Below, piece after piece: positions 42,353 through 51,177 of a stretch of DNA of 64,000 bases. Location: positions 270,138-334,137 of the forward strand of contig DDEN01000061.1 of the NCBI GenBank assembly GCA_002336115.1. The letters are read 5' to 3'. The first letter of the stretch is position 1. Every line of letters starts with the position of its first letter. This DNA comes from Chitinophagaceae bacterium UBA1953. GTDB taxonomy: Bacteria > Bacteroidota > Bacteroidia > Chitinophagales > Chitinophagaceae. The notes under the pieces were generated by a model. It saw nothing but the letters and a program-made list of their open reading frames with translations, was not told the origin of the DNA and ran no database searches. Made by a program: the position numbers and the translations under genes.

Positions 42353-43795
42353 ATGTCATTACTGAAGTACGAATCACAGGTTAGGGAACCATTGGTAGAT
42401 GGAAGTAAAACCTACCACGATGTAACCGAGGATATTTGTAAGCCGGTGGAAGCTGCGCCGTCACGGTTGTGGTGGATTGGCTTTATTATTTCGGTAGCAT
42501 TGCTGCTGTTTGGCGTGGTGAGCCTTTATGAAGAAGTTGTGTATGGTACAGGTATGTGGAACCTGAATAAAACCGTTGGTTGGGGTTGGGATATTACCAA
42601 CTTCGTATGGTGGGTAGGTATTGGTCACGCCGGTACGCTGATTTCTGCGATCCTGTTGCTGTTCCGCCAGGGATGGAGAACAGGTGTAAACCGTGCTGCT
42701 GAAGCCATGACCATCTTTGCGGTAATTTGCGCCGGTCAGTTCCCTATCTGGCACATGGGTCGTGTGTGGATGGCTTTCTTTGTAATGCCTTATCCTAATA
42801 CCCGTGGTCCTTTATGGGTGAACTTCAACTCACCATTGCTTTGGGACGTGTTTGCGATCTCTACTTACTTTACTGTATCTCTTTTATTCTGGTATAGCGG
42901 TTTGATTCCTGACATGGCCACACTTCGTGACCGTGCTAAAAAGAAATGGGCAAAATTATTTTATGGTGTTGCTTCTTTCGGATGGACAGGATCAACCAAG
43001 CACTGGCAACGTCATGAAAGCTTATCGCTTGTATTGGCCGGTTTAAGTACACCTCTTGTATTGTCAGTACACACAATCGTATCATTCGACTTTGCCACAT
43101 CGGTTATCCCTGGCTGGCATACAACCATCTTCCCTCCATACTTCGTTGCGGGTGCCATCTTCTCCGGTTTTGCCATGGTGCAAACACTGATGCTGGTAAC
43201 ACGTAAAGTAATGCACCTGGAAGATTATATCACTATCAGCCACATCGAAAACATGAACAAGGTTATTGTATTAACCGGTTCAATTGTTGGCTGCGCTTAC
43301 TTAACGGAGTTGTTTATGGCTTGGTATAGTGCTGTGAAGTACGAGCAGGATGTATTCTTTAAGTATCGTATTGCCGGACCTTACGGATGGAGCTATTGGT
43401 TAATGATGACATGTAACGTAATTACCCCGCAGTTATTCTGGTCAAAGAAATTAAGAAGAAATATTGCATTTACATTCTTAATGAGTGTTGTGGTGAATAT
43501 TGGTATGTGGTTCGAACGTTTTGTAATCATTGTATCATCATTGTATCGTGACTATCTGCCATCATCATGGTCAGTGTACTATCGTCCAACCATCTGGGAA
43601 GTTGGTTTCTATCTCGGATCCTTTGGATTATTCTTTACCTGCTACTTCCTTTTCTCCAAATATTTCCCTGTAATTGCCATTGCTGAAATTAAGCACATAC
43701 TTAAGAAAAGCGGTGAAAGCTTCAAGGAAGCAATGGATCCACTGGAAGCACAAACAGTTGAAGAATTTGCACACGATCATGTGCATGCACATTAA
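42353..43795 (+). CDS. actC: Alternative complex III subunit ActC, NrfD-like quinol-site protein
   Basis: A 480-residue polytopic membrane protein of the NrfD/polysulfide reductase family with about ten membrane helices, the proton-coupled quinol-oxidising half of complex III. Recognisable pieces are RLWWIGFIISVALLLFGVVS, NFVWWVGIGHAGTLISA, FPIWHMGRVWMAFFVMPYPN and STPLVLSVHTIVSFDFATSV. The tail EEFAHDHVHAH is rich in His. It is 52 bp upstream of actD; the spacer carries a heptamer repeat. Confidence 0.95.
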   Translation: MSLLKYESQVREPLVDGSKTYHDVTEDICKPVEAAPSRLWWIGFIISVALLLFGVVSLYEEVVYGTGMWNLNKTVGWGWDITNFVWWVGIGHAGTLISAILLLFRQGWRTGVNRAAEAMTIFAVICAGQFPIWHMGRVWMAFFVMPYPNTRGPLWVNFNSPLLWDVFAISTYFTVSLLFWYSGLIPDMATLRDRAKKKWAKLFYGVASFGWTGSTKHWQRHESLSLVLAGLSTPLVLSVHTIVSFDFATSVIPGWHTTIFPPYFVAGAIFSGFAMVQTLMLVTRKVMHLEDYITISHIENMNKVIVLTGSIVGCAYLTELFMAWYSAVKYEQDVFFKYRIAGPYGWSYWLMMTCNVITPQLFWSKKLRRNIAFTFLMSVVVNIGMWFERFVIIVSSLYRDYLPSSWSVYYRPTIWEVGFYLGSFGLFFTCYFLFSKYFPVIAIAEIKHILKKSGESFKEAMDPLEAQTVEEFAHDHVHAH

Positions 43796-43806
43796 AAGAA
43801 TTCAAT

Positions 43807-43834
43807 GCTGAAAGCCAAAAGCTGAAAGCTCAAA
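43807..43834. repeat. Heptamer tandem repeat in the actC-actD spacer
   Basis: GCTGAAA, GCCAAAA, GCTGAAA and GCTCAAA are four consecutive 7-bp units between actC and actD. Confidence 0.75.
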
Positions 43835-43847
43835 CAAATAATAAAAT

Positions 43848-44438
43848 ATGTCGGTAAAAAAATTTGTTGTAGGCTGTTTTGATGATGAAAAAACATTGTT
43901 TCCTGCCGTGAAGAGCAGCCGGAAAGAAGGTTATAAGATTCATGATGTTTATACACCATTTCCTGTTCATGGATTAGACCATGCAATGGGACTGCGTGAA
44001 ACGAGCCTTCATACAGCTGGATTTATATATGCCATTACAGGTACAACAACAGCCTTATCATTTATGAGCTGGGTGTTTACAAAAGACTGGCCAATGAACA
44101 TTGGTGGTAAACCACATCTGCCATTGCCCGCTTTTATACCCATCATTTTTGAATTAACGGTGTTGTGTGCTGCAGTTGGTATGGTGCTTACGTTTTGTTA
44201 TTTGTCGCAACTGGCACCTTTTGTGAAAAAAGATCATTTTCACCTGAGAGCAACGGATGATCTGTTTGTAATGCCGATTGAAGTAACAGAAAAGACAAAC
44301 CTTGAAGAAGTAAAAGCGTTTTTACAAAATGCAGGCGCAGTTGAAGTGTTTGAGAAAGAAGCCGAAACAGGCTGGTGGGTTGGTCGTTACGACAGTGATA
44401 AAAAAATGTTTGAAAAGGAAGAAATTGTTACAGCATAA
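43848..44438 (+). CDS. actD: Alternative complex III subunit ActD (DUF3341)
   Basis: A 196-residue membrane subunit with the DUF3341 fold. Residues 1-60 are soluble (KKFVVGCFDDEKTLFPAVKS, GYKIHDVYTPFPVHGLDHAMG, the family signature). Two membrane helices follow at about residues 60-85 and 100-125, and a soluble C-terminal part (HLRATDDLFVMPIEVTEK, EVFEKEAETGWWVGRYDSDK). It spans the membrane as a scaffold between ActC and ActF. The stop is 10 bp before actE. Confidence 0.95.
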   Translation: MSVKKFVVGCFDDEKTLFPAVKSSRKEGYKIHDVYTPFPVHGLDHAMGLRETSLHTAGFIYAITGTTTALSFMSWVFTKDWPMNIGGKPHLPLPAFIPIIFELTVLCAAVGMVLTFCYLSQLAPFVKKDHFHLRATDDLFVMPIEVTEKTNLEEVKAFLQNAGAVEVFEKEAETGWWVGRYDSDKKMFEKEEIVTA

Positions 44439-44448
44439 ACATATTGAA

Positions 44449-45114
44449 ATGCGTTCAAAACAAATTGTTACATTAGGATTGGTTACTGTATTGATTGCGG
44501 CAGTTTCGTGCAGCGATGGCCCACGTCGTAATCCGGGTACTGTTTATATGCCCGATATGGCTTACAGCCGTGCTTATGAAACGTATGCACAGCGTGACAC
44601 CAATAAGTTTACTACAAATGTGAGCGATGCCGGTTTCAAAATTTATTATGATGCCACACCGGTTGCAGGTACTGTAAAGCGTGGTGATATTGCTCACTTC
44701 CCGATTGTGAAAGATTCAATTGGTTCAACAACCAATTACGAGGCTTCTAAAGCGGTTACAAATCCTCTTCCAATAATGAATGAAAAGGATGAAGCAGAAG
44801 CTGGCAGGCTTTACCAGGTTAACTGTGGTATTTGTCATGGTTCTAAAATGGATGGCAACGGCCCTTTATATAATGGAGGCAATGGTCCTTTCCCAATTGC
44901 ACCAAGAAACCTGTTGACTGATCCTGTATTGAGTATGCCTGCCGGACAGATGATGTATTCGGTTACTTATGGTAAGAATATGATGGGAAGCTACGCTTCA
45001 CAACTGAGTACAAAACAACGGTGGATGATTATTCAGTACATACAGAAAGCACAGGGTAAAAATCAACCTGTTGCTGCGGCAGCAATTGCTGACACAACTA
45101 AAAAACAAAACTAA
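44449..45114 (+). CDS. actE: Alternative complex III subunit ActE, monohaem cytochrome c lipoprotein
   Basis: A 222-residue lipoprotein cytochrome. The ATG at 44449 gives the signal peptide MRSKQIVTLGLVTVLIAAVSC with Cys20 in a lipobox (AAVSC). A single CxxCH (CGICHGSKMDGNG) near residue 127 carries one haem c, and Met ligand candidates lie near MPAGQMMYSV. It is the electron-exit cytochrome of the complex. Longer frames that start inside actD are rejected. No CxxCH occurs in the cox subunit II, so ActE or ActA would hand electrons to the oxidase. Confidence 0.94.
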   Translation: MRSKQIVTLGLVTVLIAAVSCSDGPRRNPGTVYMPDMAYSRAYETYAQRDTNKFTTNVSDAGFKIYYDATPVAGTVKRGDIAHFPIVKDSIGSTTNYEASKAVTNPLPIMNEKDEAEAGRLYQVNCGICHGSKMDGNGPLYNGGNGPFPIAPRNLLTDPVLSMPAGQMMYSVTYGKNMMGSYASQLSTKQRWMIIQYIQKAQGKNQPVAAAAIADTTKKQN

Positions 45115-45137
45115 CATTCAACTATAAACGAACTTCA

Positions 45138-46418
45138 ATGGCACTGAAAGAGCAATTTGAAATACCCGGCGGATTAAAGAAGTGGAGTTATGCTTTGATG
45201 GGTATAGGAGTGGTAACACTTCTTCTTGGAATCGTATTTCTGCATCCGTTTTCAGGAGGGCATGGAGAAGCACATGGAGCAGAAGCGTATGGTGCAACCA
45301 AATTCTGGATGGCACTGATGCACAACAGCATCTTCTGGTTGCTTGTAGTTACTTCAAGTTTCTTCTTTATAGCTGCAACAACACTTGCTCAGGGCGGCTG
45401 GCCGCTGGCTTTTCGTCGTGTTCCTGAAGCCATTTCAGGAAACATGAATATTCTGGGGCCTGTGGCGCTTGTAATTCTGCTTGCTTATGTGTGGATTTCT
45501 AAAGATCACCATATTTACCATTGGAAAGATGTTGAACATGTTCAGGAAGATCATATTCTTAAACATAAAAGCGGATTTTTAAATCCTGTTTTCTTTACAG
45601 TATTATCGTTAGCGGCCGTTGGTTTATGGCTTTGGTTCCGTAACTGGTTCCGTAAAAATTCATTAGCAGAAGATATAGCAGGAAGAGGCGATCATTCTTT
45701 TTACTGGAAATCATTGGCAATTGCTGCTGCATTTCTTGTTACTTATGGCTTAACCGTATTGAGCACACTTCCCTGGATGTGGCTAATGAGTATTGATGCG
45801 CATTGGTACAGCACCATGTATAGTTGGTACACTTTTGCAAGTTCGTGGGTTGCTGGTATTTCACTGATGATGCTTTTTGTAATTTATCTGAAAAGGCTCG
45901 GTTATCTTGAATTTGTAACCGAAGAGCATATTCATGACATTGGTAAATTCATGTTTGCATTCTCTATCTTCTGGACTTACCTGTGGTTTTCACAGTTTAT
46001 GCTGATCTGGTACAGTAACCAGCCAGAAGAAACAAAATACTTTGTTGATCGTGTTGGTGTGGCCTGGGAAGGTGGGCCTTTTAAAATGATTTTTTTCCTG
46101 AACCTGATTATAAACTTCCTTGCGCCATTGCTGATATTGATGAGAAGAGGTTCAAAACGTAATTACGGTGTGGTGATTTTTATGGCTGTACTGATCATAT
46201 TTGGTCACTGGCTCGATTTTTATCAAATGGTTACCCCTGGTCCTTTGAAAGAATTGGGAGAAGGTTCAAACACGTTTGCACATTTTGCTTATAGCTTGGG
46301 AATTGGTGCCGGTTTTGTTGGATTAATATTATTCTTTACAGCGAAATATTTAACCAAGGCTTCTTTGCTGGCAAAGAACCACCCGCTTGTAAAAGAAAGT
46401 GTTATTCACCATACCTGA
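45138..46418 (+). CDS. actF: Alternative complex III subunit ActF
   Basis: A 426-residue integral membrane protein with about ten helices, related to ActC. Visible helices include KKWSYALMGIGVVTLLLGIVFL and FWMALMHNSIFWLLVVTSSFF, and WLMSIDAHWYSTMYSWYTFASSW and NLIINFLAPLLILMRRGSKRN are typical of ActF. It completes the ACIII genes, in the standard order A-B-C-D-E-F. It is followed by a 240-bp repeat-bearing spacer before coxB, which may mark a promoter or processing site. Confidence 0.95.
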   Translation: MALKEQFEIPGGLKKWSYALMGIGVVTLLLGIVFLHPFSGGHGEAHGAEAYGATKFWMALMHNSIFWLLVVTSSFFFIAATTLAQGGWPLAFRRVPEAISGNMNILGPVALVILLAYVWISKDHHIYHWKDVEHVQEDHILKHKSGFLNPVFFTVLSLAAVGLWLWFRNWFRKNSLAEDIAGRGDHSFYWKSLAIAAAFLVTYGLTVLSTLPWMWLMSIDAHWYSTMYSWYTFASSWVAGISLMMLFVIYLKRLGYLEFVTEEHIHDIGKFMFAFSIFWTYLWFSQFMLIWYSNQPEETKYFVDRVGVAWEGGPFKMIFFLNLIINFLAPLLILMRRGSKRNYGVVIFMAVLIIFGHWLDFYQMVTPGPLKELGEGSNTFAHFAYSLGIGAGFVGLILFFTAKYLTKASLLAKNHPLVKESVIHHT

Positions 46419-46437
46419 TGCACTTGAAATAATTATT

Positions 46438-46542
46438 GAGAAAATGCTTGTTGCTGTCCTGTAATTACACCATTTTTAATACAAGGCTTTTCAGATTTTG
46501 TATTAAATTGTTTTAGAGAAAATGCTTGTTGCTGACTTGTAA
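46438..46542. repeat. Direct-inverted-direct repeat unit in the actF-coxB spacer
   Basis: A 19-bp direct repeat (GAGAAAATGCTTGTTGCTG) is present at 46438-46456 and 46516-46534, each followed by a related CTGTAA or CTTGTAA word. Between them lies a perfect inverted repeat, TTTAATACAA (46475-46484) and TTGTATTAAA (46498-46507), with a 13-nt loop. It has no T-run of terminator quality on the plus strand other than TTGTTTTAG. Confidence 0.75.
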
Positions 46543-46658
46543 ACACATGTTGCTGTTCAAAACAGAAGATATTTCTGTATTGAAGGGCAGGCAAATATGT
46601 TGCTACCGTGTAAAAAACACGAAAATTATTTAACAACTGAATTAATAGGCTCCACTAT

Positions 46659-47741
46659 ATGAGTACTACTGTTTCTTTAATTATTGTTGCTGCAATTCTT
46701 GTATTTATTGTAATCTTCCAGGTTGCAAAAACCAGCGAATACATAAGCTTATTGAAAGGCGAAGATCAAACACGTAAGCAAAACAACCGTATTAATGGCT
46801 GGTTACTTCTTGGCTTTATGGTTTTCGGGTTTATAGCTGTATGGCTTTGCAATGAAGCTCTTTACAAAAAAACGTTGCTTCACCAGGGGGCTGCTTCTGT
46901 TGAAGGTGTTAAGCAGGATCAGATGATGTTGATTACCATCGCCATCACGTTCATTGTTTTTGTAATCACACAGTTTTTATTGTTCTTTTTCGCATGGAAA
47001 TACCAGGAAAAAGAAGGCCGTCAGGCGTTTTACTTTGCACACAGCACAAAACTTGAAATCATCTGGACTACTATTCCTGCAATTACTTTATTAATTCTCG
47101 TTGTGTTTGGTTTGCGTTTCTGGTTTACAATTACATCTGATGCACCCAAAGGAGCTTTGATTGTTGAAATTACTGGCAAACAGTTTGGCTGGATTATGCG
47201 TTATCCCGGAAAAGACAACATATTCGGCAAAACATATTTCAGAGTAATCAATGATGAAAATAATAATTCACTTGGGCAGATTTGGGAAGATAATGCTGAA
47301 TTAAAGCTGAAGGCCGATCCTGCAAATTTTGATGATATTGTTACAACTCAAACTATGTATGTGGTGAAAGGAAGACCGGTTAAATTAATCATCAACAGCC
47401 GTGATGTAATTCATGATGTTGGTTTAAACCAGTTTCGCATGAAGATGGACGCTGTTCCGGGTATCCCAACTACATTATGGTTTACGCCGCAATACACCAC
47501 AGCCGAAATGAAGGAACGTACGCAAAATCCTGATTTTGTTTATGAAATCTCCTGCGATCAGATGTGCGGTAACGGGCATTACTCAATGAAAGGAATAATT
47601 GAAGTGGTTGACCAGGCAGAATTTGATGCATGGATGGCTAAGCAAAAGCCCAATTATTATGCAGCTTTTCCTGATAAAGATCCTTCAGCAAAACCCATAG
47701 CAGATTCAACCAAAACTGCTGTTGCTGTATTAAACAAATAA
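46659..47741 (+). CDS. coxB: Cytochrome c oxidase subunit II
   Basis: A 360-residue CuA subunit of a haem-copper oxidase. Two or three N-terminal membrane helices (residues 1-22, 50-70 and 88-112, 130-150), then the cupredoxin domain with EISCDQMCGNGHYSMKG near residue 295-311, which gives the CuA ligands Cys-x3-Cys, His and Met; the earlier His is in DVIHDVGLNQFRMK. There is no C-terminal CxxCH cytochrome domain, so it is aa3-type rather than caa3-type. It contains the subunit II loop PAITLLILVVFGLRFWF. Followed by ctaD after 36 bp. Confidence 0.95.
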   Translation: MSTTVSLIIVAAILVFIVIFQVAKTSEYISLLKGEDQTRKQNNRINGWLLLGFMVFGFIAVWLCNEALYKKTLLHQGAASVEGVKQDQMMLITIAITFIVFVITQFLLFFFAWKYQEKEGRQAFYFAHSTKLEIIWTTIPAITLLILVVFGLRFWFTITSDAPKGALIVEITGKQFGWIMRYPGKDNIFGKTYFRVINDENNNSLGQIWEDNAELKLKADPANFDDIVTTQTMYVVKGRPVKLIINSRDVIHDVGLNQFRMKMDAVPGIPTTLWFTPQYTTAEMKERTQNPDFVYEISCDQMCGNGHYSMKGIIEVVDQAEFDAWMAKQKPNYYAAFPDKDPSAKPIADSTKTAVAVLNK

Positions 47742-47777
47742 TCCTTACTGTAAACGATTCAGTTAAATAAAAATATT

Positions 47778-49589
47778 ATGAGCGAAGTTACACATATACA
47801 TGAGCATGCAGTTGGTGTTTCACATGAAGCACATCATGAAGGGCATCATCATGCCGATCATGGTTCATTTCTTTCAAAATATGTTTTCAGTCAGGATCAT
47901 AAAATTATTGCCAAACAGTTTCTTATTACCGGTATTTTCTGGGCTGTTATTGGTGGTTTCTTTTCTGTTGTTTTCCGCCTGCAGATTGGTTTTCCCGATG
48001 CAAAGTTTCCCTGGTTAGAAACATTGCTCGGCGAGTGGGCTAAAGGTGGTCAGTTACAGCCAGAGGCATATTATGCTTTAGTAACTATTCATGGAACAGT
48101 GCTTGTGTTTTTTGTATTAACAGCGGGATTAAGCGGCACGTTCTCTAACTTTTTAATTCCTCTTCAGATTGGAGCAAGAGATATGGCTTCTCCTTTTCTG
48201 AATATGCTTTCATACTGGTTCTTTTTTGCAGCAGGCATTATCATGCTTTCTTCTTTGTTTGTGCAAACAGGACCGTTTAGTGGTGGTTGGACAGCGTATC
48301 CTCCGTTGAGTGCGCTGGGTGATGCATCGCCAGGCTCAAAAATTGGAATGGATATGTGGATGATTTCAATGGCCTTGTTCATTGTATCATCACTGCTTGG
48401 AGGCTTGAACTACATTGCCACAATCCTGAACATGCGTACAAAGGGTATGAGCATGACACGTTTGCCTCTTACCATCTGGGCATTTTTCTTTACAGCAGTT
48501 TTAGGCGTTTTGTCATTCCCTGTGTTATTATCGGGTGTGATATTGTTGATCTTCGACCGTCATTTCGGAACAAGTTTTTACCTGAGTGATATATTCATTA
48601 ACGGGCAGGCTTTACCAAACGAAGGCGGCAGTGCAATTTTGTATCAGCATCTGTTCTGGTTCCTTGGCCATCCGGAGGTTTACATCATCCTCTTGCCTGC
48701 TATGGGGATGGTATCGGAAATTCTTTCGGTTAACAGCCGCAAACCAATCTTTGGTTATATGGCAATGGTAGGGTCAATGTTTGCCATCGCAATTCTTGCG
48801 TTTCTTGTATGGGCGCATCACATGTTTGTTACCGGACTCAATCCATTCCTCGGAGCATTCTTTGTGCTTCTTACATTATTAATTGCTGTGCCAAGCGCAA
48901 TTAAAGTTTTTAACTGGTTAACCACATTGTGGAAAGGAAACATCCGTTTTACACCTGCCATGCTGTTTGCAATCGGTTTTGTGAGTTTGTTTATTTCAGG
49001 AGGTTTAACCGGTATTTTTCTTGGTAACTCGGCTTTGGATATTCAGCTTCATGACACCTATTTTGTAATTGCGCATTTCCATATTGTTATGGGTGTTGCA
49101 TCAATGTTTGGTATGATGGCGGGTATTTATCACTGGTATCCTAAAATGTTTGGCCGTTACTTGAATAATGGTCTTGGTTATATCCATTTCTGGATTACAA
49201 TGATAGGTGCTTATGTTATTTTCTGGCCAATGCACTACGAAGGTTTGGCAGGTATGCCACGTCGTTATTATAAATACGATATATGGGAGTCGTTTAAACA
49301 ATTTGGTACATTAAACCAGATTATTTCAATAGCTGCAATTATTGTATTCCTTGCACAATTTCTTTTCCTTGCAAATTTCTTTTACAGTATATGGAAAGGA
49401 AGAAAAGTAACATCAAAAAATCCATGGGGCGCTAATACGTTAGAATGGACTACCCCAATTAATCCTGGTCATGGTAACTGGGATGGCGAAATTCCGGAAG
49501 CACACCGCTGGGCTTATGATTATGGTAAAGACGGGCAAGAGTTTATTTCTCAAACAACACCGGTTGGTGACAATGAAAGCAAACATTAA
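47778..49589 (+). CDS. ctaD: Cytochrome c oxidase subunit I
   Basis: A 603-residue catalytic subunit with haem a, haem a3 and CuB, 12 or more membrane helices. The start MSEVTHIHEHAVGVS and following residues hold 10 His in the first 28 residues, an unusual His-rich cytosolic tail. Catalytic motifs: TIHGTVLVFFVLTAGL (low-spin haem His), FWFLGHPEVYIILLPAMGM (CuB His-Pro-Glu-Val-Tyr cross-linked pair), WAHHMFVTGLNPF (two CuB His) and HDTYFVIAHFHIVMGVA (haem a3 and haem a His). It reduces O2 to water with proton pumping. Confidence 0.97.
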   Translation: MSEVTHIHEHAVGVSHEAHHEGHHHADHGSFLSKYVFSQDHKIIAKQFLITGIFWAVIGGFFSVVFRLQIGFPDAKFPWLETLLGEWAKGGQLQPEAYYALVTIHGTVLVFFVLTAGLSGTFSNFLIPLQIGARDMASPFLNMLSYWFFFAAGIIMLSSLFVQTGPFSGGWTAYPPLSALGDASPGSKIGMDMWMISMALFIVSSLLGGLNYIATILNMRTKGMSMTRLPLTIWAFFFTAVLGVLSFPVLLSGVILLIFDRHFGTSFYLSDIFINGQALPNEGGSAILYQHLFWFLGHPEVYIILLPAMGMVSEILSVNSRKPIFGYMAMVGSMFAIAILAFLVWAHHMFVTGLNPFLGAFFVLLTLLIAVPSAIKVFNWLTTLWKGNIRFTPAMLFAIGFVSLFISGGLTGIFLGNSALDIQLHDTYFVIAHFHIVMGVASMFGMMAGIYHWYPKMFGRYLNNGLGYIHFWITMIGAYVIFWPMHYEGLAGMPRRYYKYDIWESFKQFGTLNQIISIAAIIVFLAQFLFLANFFYSIWKGRKVTSKNPWGANTLEWTTPINPGHGNWDGEIPEAHRWAYDYGKDGQEFISQTTPVGDNESKH

Positions 49590-49615
49590 TTATTTAAAAA
49601 AGTAAACATTAGCAA

Positions 49616-50536
49616 GTGACAGAAAGTGCGATTGTAATAAAAAGAAGTTTGTCTGATGCAATCATGAGCAAAGTAAAAGATTACAAAGAGCTCATGAAGT
49701 TTACACTCAGCTTTACCGTTGTGTTCAGCAGTGTAATAGCTTATATGCTTGCGCCTAATGTTGTTGAATACGATTTTATCAGTATTGTGCTGCTGGTGCT
49801 TGGGGGATTATTAGTTACCGGCAGCGCTAATGCTGTTAACCAGATTGCAGAAAAAGATACAGATGCTTTAATGAAGCGCACTGCAAACCGGCCGGTTGCA
49901 AGTGGCCGAATGAGTGTACAGGAGGCTTCAGCTTTTGCTTATATCTCAGCAATTACAGGTTCTTTGATTCTTGGATTATATTTCAGTTGGTATGCTGCGG
50001 GGCTTGCATTACTGAGCTTGTTTATTTATGGTTTTGTTTATACACCACTTAAGAAAGTCAATTCAATTTCTGTATTGGTTGGAGGAGTTCCCGGAGCATT
50101 GCCTTGTTTAATTGGTTGGGCCGCAGCTTATGATGGAGAAAATTTTTCATGGACAGGCGGCTGGATTTTATTTGCCATTCAGTTTCTGTGGCAGTTCCCT
50201 CATTTCTGGGCAATTGCATGGGTTGCACATCAGGATTATACGAGGGCGGGTTTTAAGTTACTTCCTTCGCAACAAGGGCCAACAAAGTTTACAGCTATAC
50301 AAACAATTATTTATTCATTACTGATGATACCGGCAGGAGTGCTTCCTTTTATTAATGGAATGAGCGGAGGAGTAAGTATGTGGGTGCTGATTGCAGCAAA
50401 CCTTTTTATGGTGTTACAATCAGTTCGGTTGTATATCAACATGGATGTGAAGAGTGCAAGAAGGGTGATGTTCAGCAGTTATATTTATTTGCCAATCGTT
50501 TTGCTTGCGCTTCTGGCCGATAAAATTGCTCAATAA
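49616..50536 (+). CDS. ctaB: Protoheme IX farnesyltransferase (haem O synthase)
   Basis: A 306-residue UbiA-family prenyltransferase that farnesylates protohaem to haem O, the precursor of haem A for this oxidase. It starts with GTG at 49616 or with ATG at 49664 (residue 17); both leave the enzyme complete. Prenyl-diphosphate motifs: NAVNQIAEKDTDALMKRTANRP (first Asp-rich segment, broken by a Glu) and HQDYTRAGFKLLPSQQG (second). Eight or nine membrane helices. Haem A synthase (ctaA) is not in the window. Confidence 0.95.
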   Translation: MTESAIVIKRSLSDAIMSKVKDYKELMKFTLSFTVVFSSVIAYMLAPNVVEYDFISIVLLVLGGLLVTGSANAVNQIAEKDTDALMKRTANRPVASGRMSVQEASAFAYISAITGSLILGLYFSWYAAGLALLSLFIYGFVYTPLKKVNSISVLVGGVPGALPCLIGWAAAYDGENFSWTGGWILFAIQFLWQFPHFWAIAWVAHQDYTRAGFKLLPSQQGPTKFTAIQTIIYSLLMIPAGVLPFINGMSGGVSMWVLIAANLFMVLQSVRLYINMDVKSARRVMFSSYIYLPIVLLALLADKIAQ

Positions 50537-50574
50537 AAAATTTAAACATTACTGAAGATAAAATTTTGAATACG

Positions 50575-51141
50575 ATGGAGATGGTAATGGGAAAAAGCAG
50601 TAAAAAAATGCATCCGCACAAATTCTTGTTGTGGATTGCAATCGGAAGTTTAACAATGATGTTTGCCGGTTTAACCAGCGCATACATTGTAAAGAGTAAC
50701 CAGGCCGGATGGCAGCCAGTAAAAGTGCCTTCAATTTTTTATGTGTCAACTGTTGTAATTATTGCCAGCAGCATCACAATCTGGATGGCACAAAAAGCAA
50801 TTGTTGAAAGGCAAATGACTAAATATCGGCTGCTGGTAACTGCTACGGCTGTTTTAGGTTTGATTTTTCTCATTACTCAATTCACAGGTTTTTCGGAAAT
50901 GTGGCAGCAGAAAATAACATTTAAAGAAAGCATTGCCGGTTCTTTCTTTTATGTAATTGCCGGGTTGCATGCTTTGCATGTGCTGGGAGGTATAACTGCA
51001 TTGTTTGTTCTGGTGTTGCGCATGTTCAGCACAAGAACAAAATTTTACAGTTCGGTTCCTGTTGAAACAGCCGGACTGTACTGGCACTTTGTAGATATTT
51101 TATGGATTTACCTGTTTATCTTTTTTATACTGGTATCCTGA
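50575..51141 (+). CDS. Cytochrome c oxidase subunit III-like protein (first copy)
   Basis: A 188-residue membrane protein related to cytochrome oxidase subunit III. The ATG at 50575 is preferred over a TTG nine bases upstream. Five helices are visible, with the family piece AGLYWHFVDILWIYLFIFFIL at the C-terminus and AGLHALHVLGGITALFV before it. It lacks the two N-terminal helices of long subunit III and pairs with the following 223-residue paralogue, as in other Bacteroidota oxidase operons. Probably helps assemble or stabilise subunit I. Confidence 0.9.
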   Translation: MEMVMGKSSKKMHPHKFLLWIAIGSLTMMFAGLTSAYIVKSNQAGWQPVKVPSIFYVSTVVIIASSITIWMAQKAIVERQMTKYRLLVTATAVLGLIFLITQFTGFSEMWQQKITFKESIAGSFFYVIAGLHALHVLGGITALFVLVLRMFSTRTKFYSSVPVETAGLYWHFVDILWIYLFIFFILVS

Positions 51142-51177
51142 TGAAACAATAATTAACAAAATTTAAAAAACGAATAA

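Noticed and set aside
46433..46636. 67-codon minus-strand frame in the actF-coxB spacer
   Set aside because: Its repeated QQQAFS words are just the translation of the 19-bp direct repeat; no independent support.
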